A stretch of 10,391 bases of DNA from SIG710 sp045604985. GTDB taxonomy: Bacteria > Bacillota > Clostridia > Oscillospirales > CAG-272. Below the pieces are notes generated by a model. The model saw nothing but the letters and a program-made list of their open reading frames with translations, was not told where the DNA came from and did not search any database. Location of the stretch: positions 1 to 10,391 of the forward strand of contig JAZUPD010000076.1 of the NCBI GenBank assembly GCA_045604985.1, given 5' to 3'. This document shows positions 4,258-10,391 of the stretch, one piece after another (the stretch's first letter is position 1; each line of letters begins with the position of its first letter). The translations under genes were made by a program, and so were the position numbers.

Positions 4258-6486
4258 ATGGGAATATTTTATCGAAAACCATTTTTTCTTTGTTGTTTCT
4301 TCGTGCTTCTAGGAGCTTTTTTCAGTACGTTTTCAGATAGAAGGGCTGTCTTTACAACCGTTACTGTTGCGTTTTTCCTGTCAGTGTTATTATTTATCGT
4401 TTCTATCATACGCAAGAGTAAGTTATTACTATTCTCATTTTCGTTACCGTTGCTTTGTATTGCCATCTCATCAATATATTTTTTCTCCTTTATTCAAACG
4501 AAAAATGAACAGATCGAGAAATATGTGGATGACCTTCCCCATGAAATGGAAGCCGTAGTTGTGTCACGCTCCTATATCAGCAACTATCTCAGTATTTACG
4601 ATATAAAATGTTATAAAATAGACGAAAGCAATATTAAAATCAATATCCGAATCGAAGCGCCGTTTCATCTTGAGCTTGAAACTGGAGATAAGTTGCGTAC
4701 AAACGGTGTTTTTTCAATACCCGAGCAGAAGCAGTATTATAATTCAAAAGGCATATATCTTTTTGCTGAGATAACTTCGGATGAGGTGGAAAAGATAGGT
4801 GAGGATAATAACTTTGTATTGAAATTGGCACGACTTCGGGATGAGATGACGAGTGTGATTCACGATAAAATTGAGAACGATGAAGCAGCGGGGCTTGTTT
4901 GCGCTGTTTTTCTTGGTGACAGAGATGGGCTTTCAATGAATGCGAAGCGTGATTTTAAGCGTACGGGCGGATATCATCTGTTGGCACTCAGCGGAATGCA
5001 CCTTTCGGTATTTTGTGCGGCTGTTAATGCGCTTTTGTGTGCTTTTAAGCTAAGAAAAGGCAAGAGATATATCGTGCTTATATTTGTCGTGGCGTTTTAT
5101 GTTGCACTTACGGGATTTCAGCTTTCAATGGTGCGTTCCGCAATCATGATCTTTGCGACCTTTGCGGGATATTATTTGCGTTCAAGAAGAGATGCCCTTA
5201 CCTCCCTTGCCTTCGCCGCTGCTGCGATAATTATATTTTCTCCGTCTTCCGTTACCGATATTGGACTTTGGATGTCTGTTTTGGCAACCTTTGGAATTAT
5301 TCTGGCAACACCGTTTGAAGCGTTCATGAGATTTAAGCTGAGAAGAATAAGAAATAAAATCGCAAGAAAATCTGTCTCCTATGTTGCCTCGGTTTTTATC
5401 TTTTCTATCGTGGCGATCGTTATGGTTTTTCCGTTTTCTTGCTTCTACTTTGGCGGCGTTTCCTTGGTCGGACCTCTTTCTACTCTTATTCTTTCCGAAG
5501 CAGTATCACTTATACTTATCACGTCACCCATAGCTTTGATTATCTTCTGGATACCTTTTGTTTCTGATCTGTTATTTCATATGTCTGCTCTTGTTGCGAG
5601 ATTTATTCTTTGGGCTTCGGGGGTGCTTTCGAAGCTGGAAAATGTTTTCGTTTCACTTGAATACGGCTTTGTTCCTTATCTAACCATTCCGTTTTTCATT
5701 GTTCTTTTCATTTTATTAACGGTAAGGCTTAAGAGGAAATGGATAGTACCTTTGTTCATAGTGATTTGGATCGCAGTTTTTGCGGTTTTTGAATTTGCCG
5801 CAATAAATTCGCCGACCATGGTTGTTGAATACATAAAGCTTGGGAAAAACGAATATTTTTCAGTTTCACATCAAGGTAAAAATGTTCTTGTTGATATAAC
5901 CGACGGTTCTTATGCAAAACTAAGCGCTGCAAGCGAGTACGCATCCTCAAAGGGATATTGTGAGCTTGACGCAGTCATCCTTACACATCTTCATAACCGT
6001 CACGTTAATTCTCTCATTAAACTTTCTTCTGCATACATACTTAGAAGCGTTTATCTTCCAAAGCCCGATAATGCATCAGAGTTTGATATTGCAACTAGGA
6101 TAGAAGAATCAATGAGATTGATTGGAGTTACCATATTTTATTACGCTGAAAATGACACCATCGACGCAAACGGCGTTAAGATTGATGTTGAACGAGCGTA
6201 TCTTAAAAGATCTTCTCATCCTGTGGTGGGAATTGCATTTTCGGGCAAACTTAACATTAGATATTTTGGTTCTTCCTATTCGGAATATGATGAAATAACT
6301 TCTTATGAAAATGTGATATTCGGCGTTCACGGACCTGTCATCAAAATGGATTTTAATTTTGATGCGTCAAGTTGTTCACTGGCATCATTTGCAAGCGAAG
6401 AAATTTTTTCTCACTGTACGATAAGCGGAAAAGACGATGTGAAGATCGTAAAAATTCCCGATAAATTAGTATTCAAGCATAATTAA
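4258..6486 (+). CDS. comEC: ComEC/Rec2-type DNA uptake channel
   Basis: 742 residues, normal length for ComEC, the inner-membrane channel that brings single-stranded DNA into the cell during transformation. The start is ATG 4258 with GGAGG at 4246-4250; a GTG at 4219 lies inside the promoter. Domains: two to three N-terminal membrane segments (about 9-75), an extracellular DUF4131/OB-like part (about 80-195), then the Competence domain with its signature GLVCAVFLGDRDGLS (212-226) and LLALSGMH (241-248), many membrane helices to about residue 520, and a C-terminal metallo-beta-lactamase-like domain. That last domain is degenerate: the usual GQGD appears as GKNE, and the HxHxDH metal motif is HLHNRH (577-582) with Arg in place of Asp, so the proposed nuclease is probably inactive. 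No comEA or comEB is nearby. It is followed by dpaA through a hairpin at 6496-6539. Confidence 0.93.
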   Translation: MGIFYRKPFFLCCFFVLLGAFFSTFSDRRAVFTTVTVAFFLSVLLFIVSIIRKSKLLLFSFSLPLLCIAISSIYFFSFIQTKNEQIEKYVDDLPHEMEAVVVSRSYISNYLSIYDIKCYKIDESNIKINIRIEAPFHLELETGDKLRTNGVFSIPEQKQYYNSKGIYLFAEITSDEVEKIGEDNNFVLKLARLRDEMTSVIHDKIENDEAAGLVCAVFLGDRDGLSMNAKRDFKRTGGYHLLALSGMHLSVFCAAVNALLCAFKLRKGKRYIVLIFVVAFYVALTGFQLSMVRSAIMIFATFAGYYLRSRRDALTSLAFAAAAIIIFSPSSVTDIGLWMSVLATFGIILATPFEAFMRFKLRRIRNKIARKSVSYVASVFIFSIVAIVMVFPFSCFYFGGVSLVGPLSTLILSEAVSLILITSPIALIIFWIPFVSDLLFHMSALVARFILWASGVLSKLENVFVSLEYGFVPYLTIPFFIVLFILLTVRLKRKWIVPLFIVIWIAVFAVFEFAAINSPTMVVEYIKLGKNEYFSVSHQGKNVLVDITDGSYAKLSAASEYASSKGYCELDAVILTHLHNRHVNSLIKLSSAYILRSVYLPKPDNASEFDIATRIEESMRLIGVTIFYYAENDTIDANGVKIDVERAYLKRSSHPVVGIAFSGKLNIRYFGSSYSEYDEITSYENVIFGVHGPVIKMDFNFDASSCSLASFASEEIFSHCTISGKDDVKIVKIPDKLVFKHN

Positions 6487-6513
6487 CAATGATCACACTC
6501 CTTTCATAGTCTT
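6486..6513 (+). promoter_or_regulatory. Possible sigma-K-like promoter of dpaA
   Basis: AC at 6486-6487, 17 bases, CATA at 6505-6508, three bases, then TT where TA is expected. This fits the Bacillus sigma-K pattern (AC, about 16-17 bp, CATANNNTA) except for one base. The pattern is short and matches often by chance; the argument for it is that dpaAB is a mother-cell sporulation operon in known species. A start near 6517 would drop the left arm of the hairpin and free the ribosome site. Confidence 0.3.
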
Positions 6514-6539
6514 TTATAGATGGAAAGGAGTGGTTTTTT
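6496..6539 (+). terminator. Hairpin with T-run: comEC terminator overlapping the dpaA ribosome site
   Basis: Ten-bp perfect arms CACTCCTTTC (6496-6505) and GAAAGGAGTG (6523-6532), 17-base loop, then G and six T (6534-6539). It starts ten bases after the comEC stop and has the form of an intrinsic terminator. The right arm contains the AAAGGAG ribosome site of dpaA, and the T-run contains the first two bases of its TTG start codon. In any transcript reading through from comEC the ribosome site would be paired. Confidence 0.75.
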
Positions 6540-7383
6540 GAAGAATATCAAAAAGATATGCGTGTTGGGCGGTGACAAAAGGCAGAGATATATTGCGGAA
6601 ATGCTTTCTGAGATGGGTGCTGAAGCCGTTTTCGAAATAGGGGATATCTCAAAAGAAAAGTTTCGTACCTTTGACTGCTTTTTGTTACCGATTCCCGTGA
6701 CGAAGGACGGTTACCGCCTTAATTGTGAAAAAAATGTTATGCTGATGGATATTTTTGAAGCTTTACCTTATGACTGCCTTGTTATCGGGGGGAAAATACC
6801 TCAGTTTTTTGTGGATCATCTTCTGTCAAAGAATATAAGTGTCTGTGATTTTTATGAGGACAAAGAATACATATGGAAAAATGCAAAAATAACGGCAGAG
6901 GGAGCTTTGATGCTGCTTATGCAGGAGAATGAATTTGCACTTGAAGGTTTTAAGGTGCTTATCTGTGGGTACGGAAGGATAGGGAAGTGTCTTTCGAAAA
7001 TGCTTGGCGTACTCGGAGCGGATGTTACGATTGGTGCAAGAAAAAAGGAGGTGCTTTTTGAAGCGGCTGTTTGCGGTGGTTTTAAAACGGATATCATAGA
7101 TCCTGCCCGTTCGGGCTTGTTTGATATAAGCAGAAGATACGATGTGATTTTCAACACAGCTCCCGGCACACTTTTTGATGAAAACAACACCTCGATGCTT
7201 GAAAATTCTATATATATTGAGCTTGCTGGCGTTCCTTATGGCGGAGAGAGAGAGCTGATAGGTAAATATTGTAAAAAATATATTCTCGCTTCCGGAATTC
7301 CGGGGAAATATGCCGCAAGGAGCGATGCCAATGCGGCTTTTAAGGTTATATCAAGACATATTTTTGGGGAGGAGAGCATATGA
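6538..7383 (+). CDS. dpaA: Dipicolinate synthase subunit A
   Basis: 281 residues from a TTG start at 6538, with AAAGGAG (6524-6530) seven bases upstream. An ATG at 6520 would place the ribosome site inside the gene, so TTG is preferred. Together with DpaB it makes dipicolinic acid (pyridine-2,6-dicarboxylate) from the dihydrodipicolinate branch of lysine synthesis, in the mother cell during sporulation; the product goes to the spore core as its calcium chelate. Visible features are an N-terminal substrate-side domain opening KKICVLGGDKRQRYIAEML, an ITAEGALMLLM segment, a Rossmann nucleotide-binding loop ICGYGRIGKCL, and the family-type ending LASGIPGKYA near the C-terminus. Its stop overlaps the dpaB start by four bases (ATGA). 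No dapA, dapB or asd flanks it. Confidence 0.94.
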   Translation: MKNIKKICVLGGDKRQRYIAEMLSEMGAEAVFEIGDISKEKFRTFDCFLLPIPVTKDGYRLNCEKNVMLMDIFEALPYDCLVIGGKIPQFFVDHLLSKNISVCDFYEDKEYIWKNAKITAEGALMLLMQENEFALEGFKVLICGYGRIGKCLSKMLGVLGADVTIGARKKEVLFEAAVCGGFKTDIIDPARSGLFDISRRYDVIFNTAPGTLFDENNTSMLENSIYIELAGVPYGGERELIGKYCKKYILASGIPGKYAARSDANAAFKVISRHIFGEESI

Positions 7384-7940
7384 TAGGCTACGCCTTTTGC
7401 GGTTCGTTCTGTACATTTTCCAAATCATTTGAAATACTTGAGAGGCTTATAACAAGCGGGTATGAGGTTCAGCCGATAATGAGTGAAAACGCTTATTCTA
7501 CCGACACGAGATTTTGGAAAGCGACAAGGTTCAGAGAACGGATCGAAACGCTTTGCACAAAAAAGATAATTCATACTATATCTGAAGCAGAGCCGCTTGG
7601 ACCTAAATCTCCTCTCGATTCACTGGTTATTTCCCCTTGCACAGGAAATACGCTTGCAAAACTCGCACTTGGAATAACCGATACTGCAGTTACGATGGCT
7701 GCAAAGGCACATTTGCGTGCTGACAGAACTCTCGTCATCGCACTTGCATCAAACGATGCTCTTTCTGCAAATTTGAAAAATATCGGAACTTTGCTGACAA
7801 GAAAACAAGTATACTTCGTCCCTATGGTACAGGATGATCCCGAAAAAAAGCCTCATTCGCTTGTTGCAGATTTTTCGCTTCTGGAAGAAACTCTCGTTAA
7901 AGCGGAGCGGGGGTTACAAATAAGGAAAATTTTCGTTTAA
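7380..7940 (+). CDS. dpaB: Dipicolinate synthase subunit B (flavoprotein-like)
   Basis: 186 residues, slightly shorter than the roughly 195-200 common in the family. It belongs to the homo-oligomeric flavin-containing Cys decarboxylase fold: N-terminal GYAFCGSFCTFSKSFE, a conserved segment LVISPCTGNTLAKLA, then TMAAKAHLRADRTLVIALAS. It is required with DpaA for dipicolinate formation; whether it binds FMN and what it contributes chemically is not settled. The ATG at 7380 lies within the dpaA stop (ATGA overlap), and a GGGGAGGAG ribosome site is at 7367-7375, so the two are translationally coupled. Only weak AT-rich inverted repeats follow (TTTACAT/ATGTAAA at 7973-7979 and 7994-8000), so the operon end is not sharply defined. 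Confidence 0.94.
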   Translation: MIGYAFCGSFCTFSKSFEILERLITSGYEVQPIMSENAYSTDTRFWKATRFRERIETLCTKKIIHTISEAEPLGPKSPLDSLVISPCTGNTLAKLALGITDTAVTMAAKAHLRADRTLVIALASNDALSANLKNIGTLLTRKQVYFVPMVQDDPEKKPHSLVADFSLLEETLVKAERGLQIRKIFV

Positions 7941-8017
7941 ACGTTAAGATATTCACTACACTTCGTGTTAAATTTACATTTTGTTCAAAAAATATGTAAA
8001 ATATTCTAAAAAAAATA

Positions 8018-8046
8018 TTGACAAAATTTGCAAAAAATATTATAAT
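8018..8046 (+). promoter_or_regulatory. Perfect consensus sigma-A promoter of the SLH protein gene
   Basis: -35 TTGACA (8018-8023), 17-bp spacer, -10 TATAAT (8041-8046): both hexamers are exact consensus. The start is expected near 8053. The leader of about 70 bases holds short inverted repeats (AGCA/TGCT; ATAATAT/ATATTAT) and ends in GGAGG at 8114-8118, six bases before the ATG. This predicts high vegetative expression, as for abundant surface proteins. Confidence 0.9.
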
Positions 8047-8124
8047 ATACCTGTATGGGTGTTATTTAGCAAATAATATGCTTTAAACTCCCAAAATATT
8101 ATCATCTCGTTATGGAGGACGAAA

Positions 8125-10338
8125 ATGAAAAACTCATTATTTATGAGACTTCTCAGTCTCACGCTTACTGTTCTTATGATCGCATCAATGCTTTCGTTTG
8201 GTGTAAGTGCGGCAGATTGGACAAAAGGATCAGACACACATTGGCACGACGTTGACGGTGTTGTTACCGATGAGGCTGATCACACTGCAGGTGCTACATG
8301 GAAAAATGATGAAACCTATCATTGGACAGAATGTACTGTTTGCTTCTACGAAATGAAAAAAGCAAAGCACACTCAGGGTTCTGACGGTCTTTGTGTTACT
8401 TGCCTTAGGGATGTACACAAGTGCGCTTCTAACACTTGGGTAACAGAAGAGGGAAGTGCTAATCACTGGAAGATTTGTTCTGTTTGTGATAAGAAGATAG
8501 AAGAAGCTGCTCATACAGAGGGAGCAAATGGTTATTGCACCGTTTGCCGCAAATACGTTCATGTTCACGCTCAGCAGGGTGAATGGCAGAAGGATTCTAC
8601 CGGTCACTGGAAGACCTGCAAATGTGGCAAGATCGTAGATGATACAGGTGCTGTTGTTGCAAAGACTGCTCATAAAGATGACAATACAGATGGTATCTGC
8701 GATGTTTGTACTTACCACAACGTTCATGTTGCTGTCGGTGATTGGACAAAGACGGAGAAAGAGCATTATAAGCTCTGCGATTGCGGCACTGTTGTCAACA
8801 TAGGCGTTCACAAGGATGGTAATGACGCAGATAAGCTTTGTGATGAATGTAACTACGATTTGTCTGAGCCTGTTCATGTTTGCGCTGCCAATATTAACAG
8901 CTGGAAGTATGACAAGGATCTTCACTGGCGTGCTTGTTCCTGCGGCGAAACAAAGTTCTATCAGAGAACGCATACAATGGAGAACGGCAAATGCACTATC
9001 TGCGGTTATCGCGGTGGTTACACGGTTCCTGTTGCACCCGGTTGTTCGCATTCTTGCTGCGTAGGTTATCCCTATTGCTTCTACGGCCCCATTTGCACAA
9101 CAAATTATGTAATTTATGCTTCTGCAACAAATGGCGGAGTTGTTTCCCCGGAGGGCTATTCGATTGTCAGAGCAGGAAATAGCCTGACATATAAGTTTAC
9201 TCCTAAGGTCGGTTATGTTGTTTCCAAGGTTATAGTTGACGGTGTAAATGTTGGAAGGACCAGCGTATACACATTCAATAGAATCACTGCTAACCATACA
9301 GTACAGGTTGTATTTGAAAAGGTTGCTTGCACAGTTCATCCTAACTGCTCAAGCTATCCTTACTGCAGTCACGTTTCAGGTTGCAAGCTTCATGATTGCT
9401 GCGTAGGTTATACTTACTGCATTTATAATACGTCTTGCAAGACACATGATTGCTGCAAGGGTTATCCTTACTGCATCTATCAGCCTTCTTATATAGTTAA
9501 ACCCGGTTGCACAGTTCATCTCGGTTGTGCAGGATATACATGCTGTGTTTACAATAAGAGAAGCTATTCGATCACCGTTTCAGGCACTGTTGGAGGAACT
9601 CTTTCTCCTGCAGGAAATGCAGTTGTTGTTGCCGGTAACAGCATGACATATAAGTTCACTCCTAACGATGGTTATGTAATTTCAAGAGTTATTGTTGACG
9701 GTAAGGATGTTGGAAGAGTTTCTTCTTATACATTTAGCAAGGTGAATGCAAATCATACTCTTAGAGTCGTATTTGAGAAGATGAAGATGCCTTTCCTTGA
9801 TGTATATTCAACAGATTGGTATTATGACGATGTTCGCTACGTATGGAACAATGATATCATGCAGGGTACATCATATACCGAGTTTTCACCTAAGGGAACT
9901 ATAACTCGTGCTATGATCGTTACGATGCTTTGGAGACTTGAGGGATCTCCCGCAAGCCTTGGTTCACAGTTCAAGGACGTAGGAGCAGGCAGCTATTATG
10001 CTGATTCTGTTCGTTGGGCAGCTAAGAACGGTATCGTTTGCGGTTATGATGACGGCACATTCAAGCCTAATCAGAATATCACTCGCGAGGAACTTGCAGT
10101 TATTCTTTACAGATATGCAGAGTTCAAGGGCGAAGGCTTTGTAGGCTCTTGGGCATATAAACTCAGCTATGATGATGTTGCAAATATATCTAGTTGGGCG
10201 ATCAAGGGTGTAAGTTATCTTGCAATGAAGAATATCATTGTAACAGATAGCGCAACCAAGCTCAATCCCGGTGTTGAGGCATCTCGTGCAGAGGCTGCGG
10301 TTTGTATCCACAGACTTTGTGAATTTATTAATAAGTAA
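8125..10338 (+). CDS. Secreted cysteine/histidine-rich SLH-domain surface protein
   Basis: 737 residues. Signal peptide 1-30 (cleavage near VSA-AD). Residues about 57-298 hold five imperfect repeats of 40-50 residues with the scheme W-x(6-9)-HW-x(2)-C-x(1-2)-C, A/T-H, G-x-C-x(2)-C, a zinc-ribbon-like layout. Residues 307-324 and 402-479 carry a second family, C-x2-H-x-CC-x-G-Y-x-Y-C-x-Y, with cysteine starts at 402, 420, 438 and 462. Two InlB-B-like/bacterial beta-repeat domains lie at 328-399 and 480-552. The C-terminus has three SLH repeats (556-609, 616-671, 682-735; core motifs ITRAM, ITREE, ASRAE), which in other Firmicutes bind pyruvylated cell-wall polysaccharide. There are 45 cysteines, 42 of them between residues 70 and 474. 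The start is ATG 8125 with GGAGG six bases before. Metal binding or disulfide cross-linking is plausible but not shown. It has its own promoter and terminator. Confidence 0.93.
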   Translation: MKNSLFMRLLSLTLTVLMIASMLSFGVSAADWTKGSDTHWHDVDGVVTDEADHTAGATWKNDETYHWTECTVCFYEMKKAKHTQGSDGLCVTCLRDVHKCASNTWVTEEGSANHWKICSVCDKKIEEAAHTEGANGYCTVCRKYVHVHAQQGEWQKDSTGHWKTCKCGKIVDDTGAVVAKTAHKDDNTDGICDVCTYHNVHVAVGDWTKTEKEHYKLCDCGTVVNIGVHKDGNDADKLCDECNYDLSEPVHVCAANINSWKYDKDLHWRACSCGETKFYQRTHTMENGKCTICGYRGGYTVPVAPGCSHSCCVGYPYCFYGPICTTNYVIYASATNGGVVSPEGYSIVRAGNSLTYKFTPKVGYVVSKVIVDGVNVGRTSVYTFNRITANHTVQVVFEKVACTVHPNCSSYPYCSHVSGCKLHDCCVGYTYCIYNTSCKTHDCCKGYPYCIYQPSYIVKPGCTVHLGCAGYTCCVYNKRSYSITVSGTVGGTLSPAGNAVVVAGNSMTYKFTPNDGYVISRVIVDGKDVGRVSSYTFSKVNANHTLRVVFEKMKMPFLDVYSTDWYYDDVRYVWNNDIMQGTSYTEFSPKGTITRAMIVTMLWRLEGSPASLGSQFKDVGAGSYYADSVRWAAKNGIVCGYDDGTFKPNQNITREELAVILYRYAEFKGEGFVGSWAYKLSYDDVANISSWAIKGVSYLAMKNIIVTDSATKLNPGVEASRAEAAVCIHRLCEFINK
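9106..9321 (+). repeat. Beta-repeat domain, copy 1 (in the SLH protein)
   Basis: Codes for residues 328-399. It is a duplicate of 9562-9780: both contain GGxxSP, GNSxTYKFTP, GYVxSxVIVDG, VGR-S-YTF, ANHT and VVFEK. The family is the InlB-B-like/bacterial repeat seen in many Gram-positive surface proteins. Confidence 0.85.
9328..9561 (+). repeat. Tandem CC-type cysteine repeats (in the SLH protein)
   Basis: Codes for residues 402-479: four units of C-x2-H-x-C/N-C-x-G/S-Y-x-Y/C-C-x-Y/H spaced 18, 18 and 24 residues. A fifth, separated unit (residues 307-324) precedes the first beta repeat, so the order is one cysteine unit, beta repeat, four cysteine units, beta repeat. Confidence 0.85.
9562..9780 (+). 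repeat. Beta-repeat domain, copy 2 (in the SLH protein)
   Basis: Codes for residues 480-552, duplicate of 9106-9321. Short DNA runs such as CTGACATATAAG versus ATGACATATAAG show the copies are still similar at base level, consistent with expansion by internal duplication. Confidence 0.85.
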
Positions 10339-10352
10339 TCAATGATTTTCAT

Positions 10353-10382
10353 AGCTGTCGGCGTTTGCCGACAGCTTTTTTT
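10353..10382 (+). terminator. Intrinsic terminator of the SLH protein gene
   Basis: Perfect 10-bp stem AGCTGTCGGC/GCCGACAGCT (10353-10362, 10367-10376), GTTT loop, followed by a run of seven T. It begins 14 bases after the stop codon. Confidence 0.95.
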
Positions 10383-10391
10383 ATTATAAGA

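Noticed and set aside
8230..9339. Long open frame on the minus strand (369 codons) opposite the SLH protein gene
   Set aside because: It lies antisense to a clearly real gene with signal peptide and domains, has no ribosome site or domain pattern, and arises from the codon bias of the plus-strand gene.

Overview
The window looks like the chromosome of a low-GC, endospore-forming Clostridia member (Bacillota). The evidence is a dipicolinate synthase pair (dpaA/dpaB, spore core), a ComEC-type competence channel, a Gram-positive surface protein with three SLH repeats, consensus sigma-A promoters with 17-bp spacers, and strong GGAGG ribosome sites. An uncultured gut lineage near Oscillospiraceae is my guess from the style of the surface protein; the sequence does not prove it.

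Region 1 (1-2060) is an accessory hot spot around a tRNA-Ser(CGA) gene, all read on the minus strand. One intact tRNA (1260-1348) is surrounded by four partial copies of tRNA-Ser: two 3' pieces to the left (250-268, 347-402) and two 5' pieces to the right (1497-1540, 1597-1733). The 3' half at 347-402 and the 5' half at 1497-1540 share exactly the seven bases of the anticodon loop (TTTCGAG on plus), as attL/attR of a tyrosine-recombinase element would. The roughly 1.1 kb between them carries the intact tRNA, a truncated GNAT acetyltransferase, the tail of an unrecognised gene and two related hairpins, but no integrase. The only good tRNA promoter lies about 400 bp upstream of the intact tRNA, beside the outermost 5' remnant. 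The window begins inside a further minus-strand gene.

Region 2 (2064-4159, minus strand) is a two-gene operon: an AMP-forming acyl ligase followed by a small acyl carrier protein, with a consensus promoter at one end and a strong intrinsic terminator at the other. The ligase probably activates a carboxylic acid and may load it on the ACP.

Region 3 (4199-7940, plus strand) starts with a divergent consensus promoter for comEC, followed by dpaA-dpaB. The dpa genes overlap by four bases. The dpaA ribosome site and TTG start lie inside a hairpin plus T-run that also looks like the comEC terminator, so comEC read-through and dpaA translation may be kept apart. The metallo-beta-lactamase-like tail of ComEC lacks key metal ligands.

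Region 4 (8018-10382) is a single-gene unit with a perfect consensus promoter and a strong terminator. It encodes a 737-residue secreted, cysteine- and histidine-rich SLH protein with 45 cysteines, arranged in two different families of cysteine repeats interleaved with two beta-repeat domains. This protein and the tRNA-Ser scar locus are the two most unusual things in the window.
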